Of a DNA stretch of 64,000 nt, positions 34,127-47,024 are shown one piece after another. Source of the stretch: Leptodactylus fallax. Its lineage: Eukaryota > Chordata > Amphibia > Anura > Leptodactylidae. The number at the start of each line of letters is the position of its first letter. Position 1 is the stretch's first letter. Below the pieces are notes generated by a model. It had not been told where the DNA came from. It saw only the letters and a program-made list of their open reading frames with translations, and made no database searches. The stretch spans positions 2,038,001 through 2,102,000 of the forward strand of contig CAMRHE010000332.1 in assembly GCA_947044405.1 (NCBI GenBank), written 5' to 3'. The position numbers and the translations under genes are program-made.

Positions 34127-34306
34127 CTCTCCAGTCAGCAGCTCAATCATCTTGTTGGTGAGTTCTAGGATCTTCTGTCCATTGATCTCCTCATGTATCA
34201 GGGAGTGAGGTGGAGGCCCCGGGATTGGGCTCAGGGTTCTCCCCCATCCTTCAGACACAGGAGCCTGACAGCGCCCACTAGAGGTCTTCTTCACTACTGT
34301 GTAACC
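34127..34306 (-). CDS. Gene C exon 2 (60 codons)
   Basis: As in gene B, but the first codon gives Gly instead of Asp (GYTVVKK). Acceptor ACAG and donor GAGAG|GTGACA are intact. Confidence 0.83.
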
Positions 34307-34913
34307 CTGTTTATGGAGAGACACATTAATAAATATCACTACATACATGTCCAGAGTCCCTCACCTCTCCAGTCATATCATCTGTTATTACTATAGATAA
34401 GAATGATGTAATGTGACATCATCAGAATCTCTCACCTCTCCATTCATATCATCTGTTATTACTACAGATAAGAATGATGTAATGTGACATCATCAGAATC
34501 TCTCACCTCTCCAGTCATATCATCTGTTATTACTATAGATAAGAATGATGTAATGTGACATCATCAGAATCTCTCACCTCTACAGTCATATCATCTGTTA
34601 TTACTACAGATAAGAATGATGTAATGTGACATCATCAGAATCTCTCACCTCTCCAGTCATATCATCTGTTATTACTATAGATAAGAATGATGTAATGTGA
34701 CCAGGGCCGGCGTTAGGGGGGGGCAAACTGGGCAATTGCCCAGGGCCCCGTCCCCAAAGGGGCCCCTGGGATCCGGAACCTGATGACTCCGGATCCCGGA
34801 GTCAGGCCCGGCCAAAGTAATAACAGCAGGGCCCCTTTCTGAGGTGAGTAAAAATAACAAACATTTTTACTCACCTGTCCTTGCGTCCGACGTCATCTTC
34901 TGGCGTTCCGGAC

Positions 34914-34982
34914 ATCACTGCTGAGGCGCTGAGGCCTGGCCTCAGCGATTACGTGGGGCGTGCCTCACGTAATCGCTGAGGC
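34914..34982. repeat. Palindrome inside hAT element
   Basis: GCTGAGGCCTGGCCTCAGCG is followed by ATTACGTGGGGCGTGCCTCACGTAAT-type inverted arms and GCTGAGGCC. A related non-palindromic version lies at 63535-63625. Confidence 0.6.
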
Positions 34983-36841
34983 CCAATCACAGGCCTCAGA
35001 GGTGACGTCCACAACGCGTGACATCAGCCGCAGAGAAGAAGAAGCGGTCCCCGGCGGGGATAGCGGAGCAGCGCGAGGAGGCCCAAGAGAGGTAAGAACA
35101 AGGTAAATATAACTGTTTGTTATTTTGCCTTACTTACCCCGGGCCTTTGATTATTATACTCTGGGGTCTGAAGAGACCCCAGAATATAATATAATAATAG
35201 CACTGTAGGGCCCCTGTGGAGCATTATACTGGGGGCCCCCTCTGGATAGCATATTATACTGTGTGGGGCCACTGTGGAGCATTATACTGGGGAAGGGGCC
35301 CCTCTGGATAGCATGTTATATTCTGTGGGGCCTCTGTGGAAAATTATAATGTGTGTGGGGTGGGGGGGGGGCTCTGGAGATAATGTTATATTCTGTGGGG
35401 CCACTTTGGAGCATTATGCTCTCCAGAGCTCTCCACACAGTATAATATACTGCCCAGAGAGGTTTCCCCAGTATAATACTCACAGTGGCCCAAAACAGTA
35501 TAATATGCTCTCCAGAGCCTCCCCCCAGTATAATGCTCCACAGTGGCCCAAAACAGTGTAACATGCTCTCCAGAGCCCCCCCCCCCACTTTATAATACTC
35601 CATAGAGGCCCCGCAGAATATAACATGTTCTCCAGAGGGCCCCCTCCCCAGTATAATGCTCCACAGTGGCCCCACACAGTATAATATGCTCTCCAGAGCC
35701 CCCCCAGTATAATATGCTCTCCAGAGGGGCCCCCCAGTATATTATACTGTGCTGGGCCACCGTGGAGCATTATACTGGGGGGGGGGGGCTCTGGAGAGCA
35801 TGTTATACTGTTTTGGGCCACTGTGGAGCATTATACTGGGGGGAGGCTCTGGAGAGCATATTATACTATTTTGGGCCACTGTGAGTATTATACTGGGGAA
35901 ACCTCTCTGGGCAGTATATTATACTGTGTGGAGGCCATTCTGGAGCATGTTATACTGAGTGGGGTCACTGTGGAGCATTATTCTGGGGGGGGGGGCATCA
36001 GCAGAGCATATTATATTGCGTGGCGCCACTGTGGGGAATTATTTGGGGGGGACTAATGAGCATTATACTAGGGGGCCCTCTGGGGAGCATATTATACTGC
36101 ATGGGGCCTACTGTGGAACATTATACTGGGGGGACGCTCTGGGGAGCATAATATATTGCGTGGGGCCACTGTGGAGCAAAATACTGGAGGGGGCACTGTG
36201 GAGCATTATACTAGCGGGGGCCCTCTGGGGAGCATATTATACTATGGGCCACTGTGGAGCTTTATACTGGGGGAATGGACAGTGTGGGGAGCCTGTTATA
36301 CTGTGTGGGGCCACTATGGAGTGTATTATATTGTGTGGGACTTTTCGGGAGCATATTATACTCTGTGGGGCCATTGTAGAGCATTATACTGGGGGGGACT
36401 GTGGGGAACATATTATACTGTGGGGGACCACTGTGGAGCATTATACTGAGGGAACCCCTCTGGGGAGAATATTATACTGTGTGGAGGTCATTATGGAGCA
36501 TGTTATACTGTGTTAGGCCACTGTGGAGCATTATACTGGGGGGGGGGGCATTGTGGGGTGCATATTATACTGTATGGAGCATATTATATTGTGTGGGGCT
36601 GCTGGGGAGCATATTGTACTGTCTGGGGCCACTAAGGGGTAGTATACTGTGTGGGCCACTGTGGAGTATTATATTGTGTGGAGCCTTACAAACAATGTGG
36701 GGCCACAATGGGGGGCTCAGGGGAGCATTTTATACTGTGTGGGGTCACTGTGGAGCATTATATAGCATGTGGGGAAACTGGAGGACTCAGGAGATCATTT
36801 TATACTGTGCAGCATTATATACCATGTAGAGCATTATACTG

Positions 36842-36866
36842 TGGGGGGGGGGGGGGGGGGGGGGGG
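36842..36866 (+). repeat. Poly-G run, about 25 nt
   Basis: An uninterrupted G tract within the satellite part of the hAT element. Its exact length is likely uncertain in any assembly. Confidence 0.8.
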
Positions 36867-38155
36867 CTCACAATTCCTGCTGGCAGTCCTTTGTGCTATG
36901 TCTGCATCACAGCTCCCTCACTATAATCTTGCACATATGTGTAGTGCTCCATGGCCATGTCATTCCCCATACAGTACTGTGCATGAACTGGCCATGGAGT
37001 TATTGGGGCCTGCACAGTACTATAGGGGCTGACTATACGGGGAACATACTCAGTAACACCAGATAGTCAGCACATATGTAAGACTTCAGTGAAGGAGCCG
37101 CGGTGTAGGCTATTAGCAGGAAGCTGTTGGGTGGGGCCCCAGAACAAGTTCCTTTGGTGGGCCTAAGGCCCTTCAGTCCGACACTGTATAACAGAGAACT
37201 TTTATATATAAGGGTGGGTTACTATATATAATTGGGAAACTTAAGTATGAGGGGGCTATTATTTATAAGAGGGGAACTATTTATAAGGGGGGTATAATTG
37301 TTAAGTGGGCTTATTTATAAAGGGGGCTATTAGTGATAATGGGGACTATTACCGGGTGACTGTTACTGATAAGGGGGATATTACTGATACAGGGCACTAT
37401 TTATCATTTATAAGGGCGCTATTACTGATAAAAGTGTAATATTATTTATAAGCAGGGACTATTATTTATAAGGAGGTGCTATAATAACTGATGACTGGGT
37501 GCAAAAATCTAATAGGTGGTACAAAGGTGCTCATTTGTATTGTGTGTGGTAAAATGGGGCTTGTTATTACTTTTTTGTTGGCAGAAAGGAGGCGTTATTA
37601 TAGGGGTTATCACTGCAAGACGATGGTGTTGTTTGCATATCAGCATTTGGGGCCCCGCTTTTAATTTTTGCCCAGGGCCCCACTTTGTCTAAAACCGGCC
37701 CTGAATGTGACATCATCAGAATCTCTCACCTCTCCAGTCATATCATCTGTTATTACTATAGATAAGAATGATGTAATGTGACATCATCAGAATCTCTCAC
37801 CTCTCCAGTCATATCATCTGTTATTACTATAGATAAGAATGATGTAATGTGACATCATCAGAATCTCTCACCTCTCCAGTCATATCATCTGTTATTACTA
37901 TAGATAAGAATGATGTCATGTGACATCATCAGAATCTCTCACCTCTCCAGTCATATCATCTGTTATTACTATAGATAAGAATGATGTAATGTGACATCAT
38001 CAGAATCTCTCACCTCTCCAGTCATATCATCTGTTATTACTATAGATAAGAATGATGTAATGTGACATCATCAGAATCTCTCACCTCTCCAGTCATATCA
38101 TCTGTTATTACTATAGATAAGAATGATGTCTTGTGACATCATCAGAATCTCTCAC

Positions 38156-38239
38156 CTCTCCAGTAAGCTGGTACAGTATCTCTAGGGTGAGATTTATTAG
38201 ACTTTCTGCCATCTTCTCTTTATCGCTTCCTCCATCCAT
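38156..38239 (-). CDS. Gene C exon 1 (start exon)
   Basis: It encodes MDGGSDKEKMAESLINLTLE then ILYQLTGE, phase 0, donor GGAGAG|GTGAGA. Confidence 0.75.
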
Positions 38240-38409
38240 TCTTGACTGGTTAAAATTTTGTTATATTGCAGGAACCTGAATGGAAAGAAAATGAACCAAT
38301 TTAAAATCATACAAATGTAAGATGGGCGTCATTCTGAAGCTCGTGATTCTGATCTGCTGTGAAGAAAGTTTTAATCTTGTTTTGAAAATAAACATGAGGA
38401 ATAGCCTTT

Positions 38410-39665
38410 TTAACCCTTTCCCGACATCCGCCGTAATAGTACGGCGGATGTCGGGTGCTTAAATATGGCGGCCGCTAGGGACCCAAGCCGCCATAGCCGC
38501 CGGGTTTCTGCTGTATTGTACAGTAGACCCAGCCCGCGAACAGTGTCCACAATGATCGCGAGCATTAACTCCTGTGGCGCCTCGGTCAAAGTTGACCAAG
38601 GAGCCATTTTACCGGTGGCACGCGAGCGCCGCCATTTTGCCAGAGACCGCCGGCACCCAGAGCTAGTTCCAGTGCCAGCGTCCCGTTGCTATGACAGCCG
38701 GGAGCCTTGTGAAGGCTACCAGGCCTGTCTTACATTAGTTTCTATTGCAGGATACTCTATGTAGCCTGCAGTAGAAGCGCCGTTTTTTTGCATTGCATTA
38801 GTGATCAGATGCCCTGGGGTTCCAGACTCCTAGGGGGTCTAATAAATGCAAAAAAATAAAAAAAAAGTTAAAAAAAAAATATAAAAAAAAAATATATATT
38901 AAAAGTTCAAATCACCCCCCCCTTCCCTAGAACACATATAAAAGTACTTAAATACTGTGAAACACATAAAAATTAGGTATCACTGTGTCTGAAAACGCCC
39001 GGTCTATAAATCTATAAAAATATTTTTTTCGTACGGTAAATGCCGTAGCGGGAAAAAAAAGATCAAAAGTGCCAAACTGCCATTTTTTCACTGTTTTGCC
39101 TCTGATAAAAATTTGAATAAGTGATCAAAGCAATAGCAATTCCCCAAAATGGTATAACTAAAAAGTACACCTGGCCCCGCAAGAAAAGACGCTCTATGCA
39201 TTCCCGTACACGGAATATAAAAAAGGTACGAGTGTCAGAATATGGCGACTTTTAAAAAAAAACAATTTTTTGCACAGTTTTGGATTTTTGTTAAGGGGTT
39301 AATATGTACATAAAACCATATAAATTTGGTATCTCCAGAATCGTACCGAAACATAGAATACAGATGACATGTCATTTTGGCTGTAGAGCGAACGTTGTAA
39401 AAACGAAACCTGTAAGAAAGTCGCACAAATGCACTTTTTCTTCAAATCCACCCCATTCTGAATTTTTTTCCAGCTTCCCAGTACATTGTACAGAATAACT
39501 AATGGTAGCATCATAAAAAAAAATTTGTCTCATAAACATTAAGACCTCATATGGCTCTGAGAACGGAAAGATAAAAAAGTTATTGGGTTTGGAAGGTGTG
39601 TGTGTGGGGGGGGGGGGGTTGTCAAAAACAAAAATCGAAAAATGTCACTGGCGGGAAGGGGTTAA
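38410..39665. mobile_element. TTAA-target element upstream of gene C
   Basis: The element 38414-39661 is bounded by TTAA on both sides, with ends CCCTTTCCCGACATCCG and GGCGGGAAGGGG. The matching place upstream of gene D (50712-50720, CCTTTTTAAAAGAGG) is the unfilled target with one TTAA. By target site it is piggyBac- or Kolobok-like; no transposase is present. Confidence 0.85.
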
Positions 39666-40586
39666 AAGAGGATTTGTGCAAGGACTGAAAAGCCCAATGA
39701 CATACTTTATCTGATTGGTGATGTCACCATGAGTATTTTGGTGTTTTGTTTATCGAAATCCGTTCTGCCATTCCAAAGCCCCTTCAGTGTTGACACAAAG
39801 TAGGCTCTACTAGCCAGTTGGTGAATCCTTTGTAGTCACGCTTAGGGGAATGCTCTCCCTATGGCCGGAGCCCCACATAGCGTACCTCTGCGGACTTTCT
39901 GTGAAAAGTGTTGTGGGAAAAACTGCAATGTGTATCCGCTGTGTTTTATCCCGCATCGCTTTATCACTGCGGCCTGCTACATGGGGCCTGCGCCTATAAG
40001 AGCTTTTTTTCCTGCCCCTTTCGGGTCCTTCATCCAGACCTGTTGTAGCTATGTGTCCATGCAATGTGATTCTGGAAGTGAGCACTGACTTTGTACGAAG
40101 GTTATCGGAGCAAATCTATTGTGTGTCTTAGAAGCAAGACCCATAGAAGCTGTGGCCAAACCCCTGTGAGAAATGGGCAATCACTGTGAGCTACCCCGAA
40201 GACGCTGCTCTCACATTGAGAAAGGTTACTTTGCGTTCAGAGACTTTACTGCCAAGCTGAACTGCTGTTGTTGCTGCAACTGAGCAACTGCCATCAACAA
40301 CTAGTGAGGGAGCAACTTCTACCTCAATACAGTGCTGAAGACATCGAGCCCTATGTAAATTGTGTGTCCTTTCCTTGGGTAGGTCGTGCAACAAGGAACA
40401 GAGGGCCTAGTAGATTAGTGCTGTGTGTGTGTGTGTGTGATATATATACACACCTCTGCCTGTACACCATATATATATATATATGTATACATGCACATAC
40501 CTCCACCTGTACAATATATATACACACATACCTCCACCTGTACACTATATATACAGTATATGCACATACCTGCACCTGTACACTAC

Positions 40587-40618
<32 letters not shown>

Positions 40619-40630
40619 CTATATCTGTAC
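39666..40630. other. Gene C upstream flank, no gene
   Basis: Copies of the gene D upstream flank (50720-51200) with a MITE-like segment GGCCGGAGCCCCACATAGCG at 39861 and CA/TA microsatellites at 40425-40620. No coding exon is recognised. Confidence 0.5.
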
Positions 40631-40639
40631 ACTATGTAT

Positions 40640-40770
40640 ATAGGAGATGAGGTGTCCTACTGTGTGGGAGGAGTCAGGCTCCAGGTTGTATTAATAGAGG
40701 AGCTAAAGGACCTGTGATGATGTCATGACCATGTGATCAGTCAGGTATGTGGGCGGAGTCAGATTTCAGA
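40640..40770 (-). promoter_or_regulatory. Promoter-like module upstream of gene C
   Basis: A TGTGGGAGGAGTCAGGCTCC block, then GATGTCATGACCATGTGATC and GGCGGAGTCAG. It is nearly the same as 54497-54610 upstream of gene D. Function is inferred from recurrence. Confidence 0.4.
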
Positions 40771-40925
40771 CTGTGGTTACTTCTTGAATATATGACGATG
40801 TCCGTACAAGCCACTAGACCTGTGTGCTGGGGCCGGTTCAGGCTACCACAGACCGTGGCCTGTAAGAAGATTGTAAGGAGTGTAGAGGCAACCAGACTAT
40901 TATTATTTATTTATTTATAGCGCAC

Positions 40926-42378
40926 CATTAATTCCATGGTTCTGTACATTATTATATTAATCCCATGGTGCTGTACATTAGTATATTAATCCCATGGTGC
41001 TGTACATTATTATATTAATCCCATGGTGCTGTACATTATTATATTAATTCCATGGTGCTCTGTGCATTATTATATTAATCCCATGGTGCTGTACATTATT
41101 ATATTAATCCCATGGTGCTGTACATTATTATATTAATTCCATGGTGCTGTACATTATTATATTAATTCCATGGTGCTGTACATTATTATATTAATTCCAT
41201 GGTGCTCTGTACATTATTATATTAATCCCATGTTCTGTACATTATTATATTAATCCCATGGTGCTGTACATTATTATATTAATTCCATGGTGCTGTACAT
41301 TATTATATTAATCCCATGTTCTGTACATTATTATATTAATCCCATGGTGCTGTACATTATTATATTAATTCCATGGTGCTGTACATTATTATATTAATTC
41401 CATGGTGCTGTACATTATTATATTAATTCCATGGTACTCTGTGCATTATTATATTAATCCCATGGTGCTGTACATTATTATATTAATTCCATGGTGCTGT
41501 ACATTATTATATTAATCCCATGTTCTGTACATTATTATATTAATCCCATGGTGCTCTGTACATTATTATATTAATTCCATGGTGCTGTACATTATTATAT
41601 TAATTCCATGGTGCTGTACATTATTATATTAATTCCATGGTGCTGTACATTATTATATTAATTCCATGGTGCTGTACATTATTATATTAATTCCATAGTG
41701 TTTTACATTATTATAGTAATTCCATGGTGCTGTACATTATTATATTAATCCCATGGTGGTGTACATTATTATATTAATTCCATGGTGTACTGTACATTAT
41801 TATATTAATTCCATGGTGCTGTACATTATTATATTAATTCCATGGTGCTCTGTACATTATTATATTAATTCCATGGTGCTGTACATTATTATATTAATTC
41901 CATGGTGTACTGTACATTATTATATTAATTCCATGGTGCTGTACATTATTATATTAATTCCATGGTGCTGTACATTATTATATTAATCCCATGGTGCTGT
42001 ACATTATTATATTAATTCCATGGTGCTGTACATTATTATATTAATTCCATGGTGCTGTACATTATTATATTAATCCCATGGTGCTGTACATTATTATATT
42101 AATCCCATGGTGCTGTACATTATTATATTAATCCCATGGTGCTGTACATTATTATATTAATTCCATGGTGCTGTACATTATTATATTAATCCCATGGTGC
42201 TGTACATTATTATATTAATCCCATGGTGCTGTACATTATTATATTAATTCCATGGTGCTCTGTGCATTATTATATTAATCCCATGGTGCTCTGTACATTA
42301 TTATATTAATTCCATGGTGCTCTGTACATTAATTACATTGTGTTGTACATTATTATATTAATCCCTTGGTGCTGTACA
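40926..42378. repeat. 29-bp satellite, about 50 copies
   Basis: The same 29/31-bp unit as at 29781 and 54769. An apparent ORF at 41753-41986 is a repeat artefact. The array resumes briefly at 43538-43563 after a TTAA element. Confidence 0.95.
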
Positions 42379-43537
42379 TTAACCCCTTAAGGTTTTGCAT
42401 TTTCGTTTTTCCCTCCCCACATTCCAAGAGCCATAACTTTTTCATTTTCCAGTTCACATGATGGCTTATTGTTTGCGAAACAAATTGTACTTTGTAATGT
42501 CACTATTCAATATGCTGTGCAATGTACTGGGAAGCTGGAAAAAAATTCAGAATGAGGTGCAATTGGAGAAAAACTGCATTTGCGCCAAATTCATATGGGT
42601 TTAATTTTTACACCATTCACTGTGTGGTAAAAATGACATGTTACCTGTATTCTGCGGGTCAGTACGAACACGGCGATACCAAATTTATATAGTATTTGTA
42701 ATGTTTTGATACCTTTTAAAAAATTTAAAACTTTGCTAAATAGAAAAAAAATTTTGCATCGCCATATTGTGTCACCTGTAACTTTTTCATATTTACATGT
42801 ATGGAGCTGGGTAAGGCGTCTTTTTAGCCATTTTGATTTTTTTTCCCCGCTACGCCGTTCACCGTATGGGATAAATATTTTAATATTTTAATAGTTCGGG
42901 CATTTTGGAGCGCGGGGATACCTAAAGTGTTTATGCTTACTTTTGTTTATTTACTTTTATAGCTGATCTAGGGAAAGGGGGGTGATTTGAACTTTTGTGT
43001 TTTTTTTTAATTTTTACATACTTTTAAAAACTTTTTTTTTTCCTACTTTTACTTGTATGATCAGACTCCCTAGGGACCTTGAAACCTAGGGAGTCTGATC
43101 GATCATACTATTCACTGCGATACTACTGTATCGCAGTGAATAGCAAAATGCCGTCACTGCTATTAGATGATGCCTCTGGCATCGTGTAATAGCTCTACTG
43201 TAATGACAGGCCTGGGAGCCTTCAATAGGCTCCCGGCTGTCACGGCAACCAATCGCCGCCCTCTGATGACGTTCTGGAGGGCGGTGATGAGGTAAAAATG
43301 GCGGCGCCCTTGGCGGCTCCGCAGTTTAGACGCCGCGGTCACGTTTGACCGCGGCATCTAAAGGGTTAACAGCCGCGATCGGTGCAGGCACCGATCGCTG
43401 CTGTTAGCTGCGGGTCCTGGCTGTATTATACAGACGGCACCTGCGGTGTATGGAGAGCGCTCAGCTCCTGAGCGCTCTCCATACATCGTCATGCGACGCA
43501 GGTCGTACTATTACGCCCTGGGTCGTTAAGGGGTTAA
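42379..43537. mobile_element. TTAA-target element inside the 29-bp satellite
   Basis: The element 42383-43533 has ends CCCCTTAAGG and its near inverse GTTAAGGGG between two TTAA copies. It is the same family as 56043-57299, in opposite orientation. The interior has several perfect-looking hairpins, for example ATTCACTGCGATAC with its complement near 43105-43142. Confidence 0.88.
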
Positions 43538-45081
43538 TATATTAATTCCATGGTGTTGTACATTTAAGGATTTACATACAATACACAAAACAAGTACAAT
43601 ACTAACAGTGATCACTGGCACAGTGGGATAGAGGGCCCTGCCCACAAGGGCTTACAATCTATGAGGGAAGAGGGATAGAGACAGAAGGTGGGGGTAGAGG
43701 CTGTACAGATGGTGGTGTGGTGGCCGCAGTGCTCGTAGAGGTTGTAGGCCTTTCTGAAGAATTGAGTCTTCGGGGGTCCTCTTGAGGCTAAGGCCCCACG
43801 TTGCGGAAACGCAGCTCTTTTTGTTGCAGATTTTGCTGAGGTTTATTGAGCCAAATCTAGGAGTTACAAAAGGAATGGGAAATATGTAGGAAGCTCTTAT
43901 ACGCTGTAAGCAGGCAGAGGGTAAGATTGTGGATGGCAGGTATCTGCCACTGAGGTGGCTAGTATCAGTGAGGTAAGTGGCTGGAGTATGGGTCTGGGAT
44001 TTGGTAGTTACTGCAGGTCCACTCCTATACTCCAGTCCTGGTGTTACTAATCTGAACTTGGTGCCCCTGGTGTGTGTAGCCATTAATGAAGTTAAAGCTA
44101 CCAGAGAAGAGTGTGGTGTGGCTGTCTCCTGGAATAGAGCCTGCTTAGCTGCTACAGACATTGCAATGTGTGGAGGACAAACCCAAACCCAACCAGCTCT
44201 CACTGGTGAGGAGCTCCTATGAAGTGTTTCTGTGCCCCTGAAATTAAGGATGGTTTTTGTTACCTTTTTTTTTTCGTTTCTGCTGAAGTAAGCTGTTTTA
44301 AGTTGCCCTGTGTGAACTGTATCCAATAAAACTGGACATGTGAATTGGTACCTATGCCTACGTGTGCCTGACTTATGTGGTAACAAGCTTAATCAGAAGC
44401 TCCTGTGTTTACGTCTCCCTTCTGCTCAGTCCACTCCTGGCCTTGGTTCAATAAACTGCAGCAGAATCTGCAACAAAAAAAAGCTGCGTTTCCACAACGT
44501 GGGGCCGAAGGTTGTGATCTGTTTTGCCTCTGATAAAAATTTTAATAAAAAGTTATGAAAGCAATAGACATTCCCCAAAATGGTATAACTAAAAAGTACA
44601 CCTGACCCTGCGAAAAATATGCCCTATGCATCCCCGTACACGGAAATATAAAAAAGCTACGGGTGTCAGAATATGGCGATTTTAGGGAAAAAAAAAAGCT
44701 TTATTGCAAAGTTTTGGATTTTTGTTAAGGGGTTAAAATGTAAATTAAACTATATATATTTGGTATCCCAAAACATAGAAAACAAAGAAAACAGGACATG
44801 TCATTTTGTCTGCACAGTGAACGCCTTAAAAACAAAGTCCATAAAAAATTCAAACAAATGCACCTTTTCTCCAATTCCACCCCATTCTGCATTCTGAATT
44901 TTTTTTCCAGTTTCCCAGCACATCGTACAGAATAATAAATGGCACCATTATGAAGAATAATTTGTCCTGTAAACATTAAGCCCTCATATGGCTCTGTGAA
45001 CAGAAAAATAAAAAAGTTATGGAGTTTGGAAGGCGGGGAGTCAAAATGAAAATCAAAAAATGCCTCCGGCAGGAAGGGGTT
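43538..45081. mobile_element. Nested repeats in the 3' flank of gene D
   Basis: Same order as 30289-31806: conserved GGGCCCTGCCCACAAGGGCT segment, TIR element (43788-44506), partial TTAA-family element (44512-45081). This is the paralogous copy of the gene C flank. Confidence 0.7.
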
Positions 45082-45125
45082 AAGTTTGTGGTTTTCCATA
45101 TTCTTTGCTTTTCAAGATGCTTTTG

Positions 45126-45582
<457 letters not shown>

Positions 45583-46424
45583 CTAATCTGTGTGAGTTCT
45601 CCGATGTATATCAAGAATTGATTTCCGAGCAAAACATTTTCCACACTCTGAACATGAATATGGTTTCTCTCCTGTGTGAACTCTCTGATGTTTATCAAGA
45701 ACTGATTTCTGGTTAAAACATTTTCCACATTCTAAACATGAAAATGGTCTCTCCCATGTGTGAATTCTCTGATGTTTAACAAGATCTGATTTTTGGTTAA
45801 AACATTTCCCACATTCTGAACATGGAAACGGTTTCGAGCCTGTGTGACTTCTTTCATGTCTGACAAGATAAAATTTCTCTTTGAAACATTTCCCACATTG
45901 TGAACATAAATACGGTTTGTCCCCTGTGTGAGTTCTCTGGTGTTTATAAAGAATTGATTTCCAAGCAAAAGATTTTCCACATTCTGAACATAAAAACGGC
46001 TTCTCCCCTGTGTGAGTTCTCTGATGTGTAAGAAGATCTGCTTTCCGGTTAAAACTTTTGTCACATTCAGAACATGGAAATGGCTTCTCCCCTGTGTGAA
46101 GGGTCTGATGTCTAACAAGATCTGACTTTTGGTTATAATATTTACCACATTCTGAGCATGGAAATAGCTTCTTGCTTGCTTTAGCTTTTTGATGTACAAT
46201 ACTTCCGTGACCATGAATTTTATCTTGCTTCTCAGTCTGTGATGAATCAGAAGACAGGACCAGTAGAGAAGGATCAGACGATTCAATCAGATCTTTGCTG
46301 TGAAGGGCTGAGGGTATATCTGGGATAATGACATGTTCTTCATATGTATCTTGTGTGATACCACCATCATCTGCTTTATAATCTGTAGATATGAGATTTC
46401 CCTCGGAGCTCCTGGTACAGTCAT
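45583..46424 (-). CDS. Gene D last exon: leader plus 7 C2H2 fingers, ends at premature TAG
   Basis: The acceptor TTCTTGGCAG (46426-46425) precedes [20 protein letters not shown]. Seven intact fingers follow in the order NQKSDL, NRKADL, AWKSIL, KEKFYL, NQKSDL, NQKSVL, ARKSIL, ending THTD-stop as in gene C. Relative to C one KDKFYL finger is missing after finger 1. Confidence 0.85.
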
Positions 46425-47024
46425 CTGCCAAGAAGAAAACTGATTATCCCTTTAATAATATAATTATATGTTTATGCATGAAATGACACTCTACTCAGGA
46501 GATAACAAAAGTAGAGACACCGAGCAGTATATAGTATAGTATTTTCTATAGACACAATAGACCAATAGAAAGAATTGGCTCCTCACCTTATGTGGTAGTA
46601 TAACCAAAAGGGATATGAGGGACCATAGAAAGGGAGACACTGATAATCGCAGCTGTCACACAGTGACACCATAAAGGTGTGAAATAGAGCATATGTCGAG
46701 GACCAGGAATCCAGGGACTGCGCGGGATCAGTATAGTTGAAAAATTCTTTTTATTGCAGTCAATGAAAAAACACTACACGTTTCGGGGTCATCGAAACCC
46801 CTTTTTCAAGTGTATACTACAAAAACAATAAATGATACCTATAAACATCAATCATATAAAATACATTATAATGACATATTAGATAAAACATGAAAAAATC
46901 AACCCAATCGGTGATCAAAATAAAATCACTGAGTCTGTGATAATGATACAAAGATTAACTAAATAAATTGATGTGGAGAAGATGATGAGACTGTACATAT
47001 TGATAAAAACATAATAGTAAATAA

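Larger units (their letters stand above)
34694..37711. mobile_element. 3,002-bp non-autonomous hAT element with 8-bp TSD
   Basis: The element spans 34702-37703, with imperfect ends CAGGGCCGGCGTTAG and the inverse of CAGGGCCGGTTTTAG. The flanking 8-bp repeat AATGTGAC (34694-34701, 37704-37711) is derived from the 71-bp unit. No transposase is visible. The interior (35200-36870) is an irregular satellite of GAGCATTATACTGGGG units which reverses orientation at about 35750. Long ORFs in it are repeat artefacts. Confidence 0.9.
34360..38150 (-). repeat. 71-bp tandem array in gene C intron 1, 11 units, split by a hAT element
   Basis: Taking out the 3,002-bp insertion and its 8-bp duplication leaves 781 bp, exactly 11 units of 71 bp. 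Units carry the GGAGAG|GTGAGA donor copy; one reads CTACAG and one CATTC before the conserved core. Confidence 0.95.

Noticed and set aside
35274..36926. Overlapping ORFs with GSILYCV/EHIILC-like repeats
   Set aside because: They are translations of the satellite inside the hAT element, present in all frames and both orientations.
41753..41986. ORF in the 29-bp satellite
   Set aside because: A repeat translation caused by a mix of 29- and 31-bp units.
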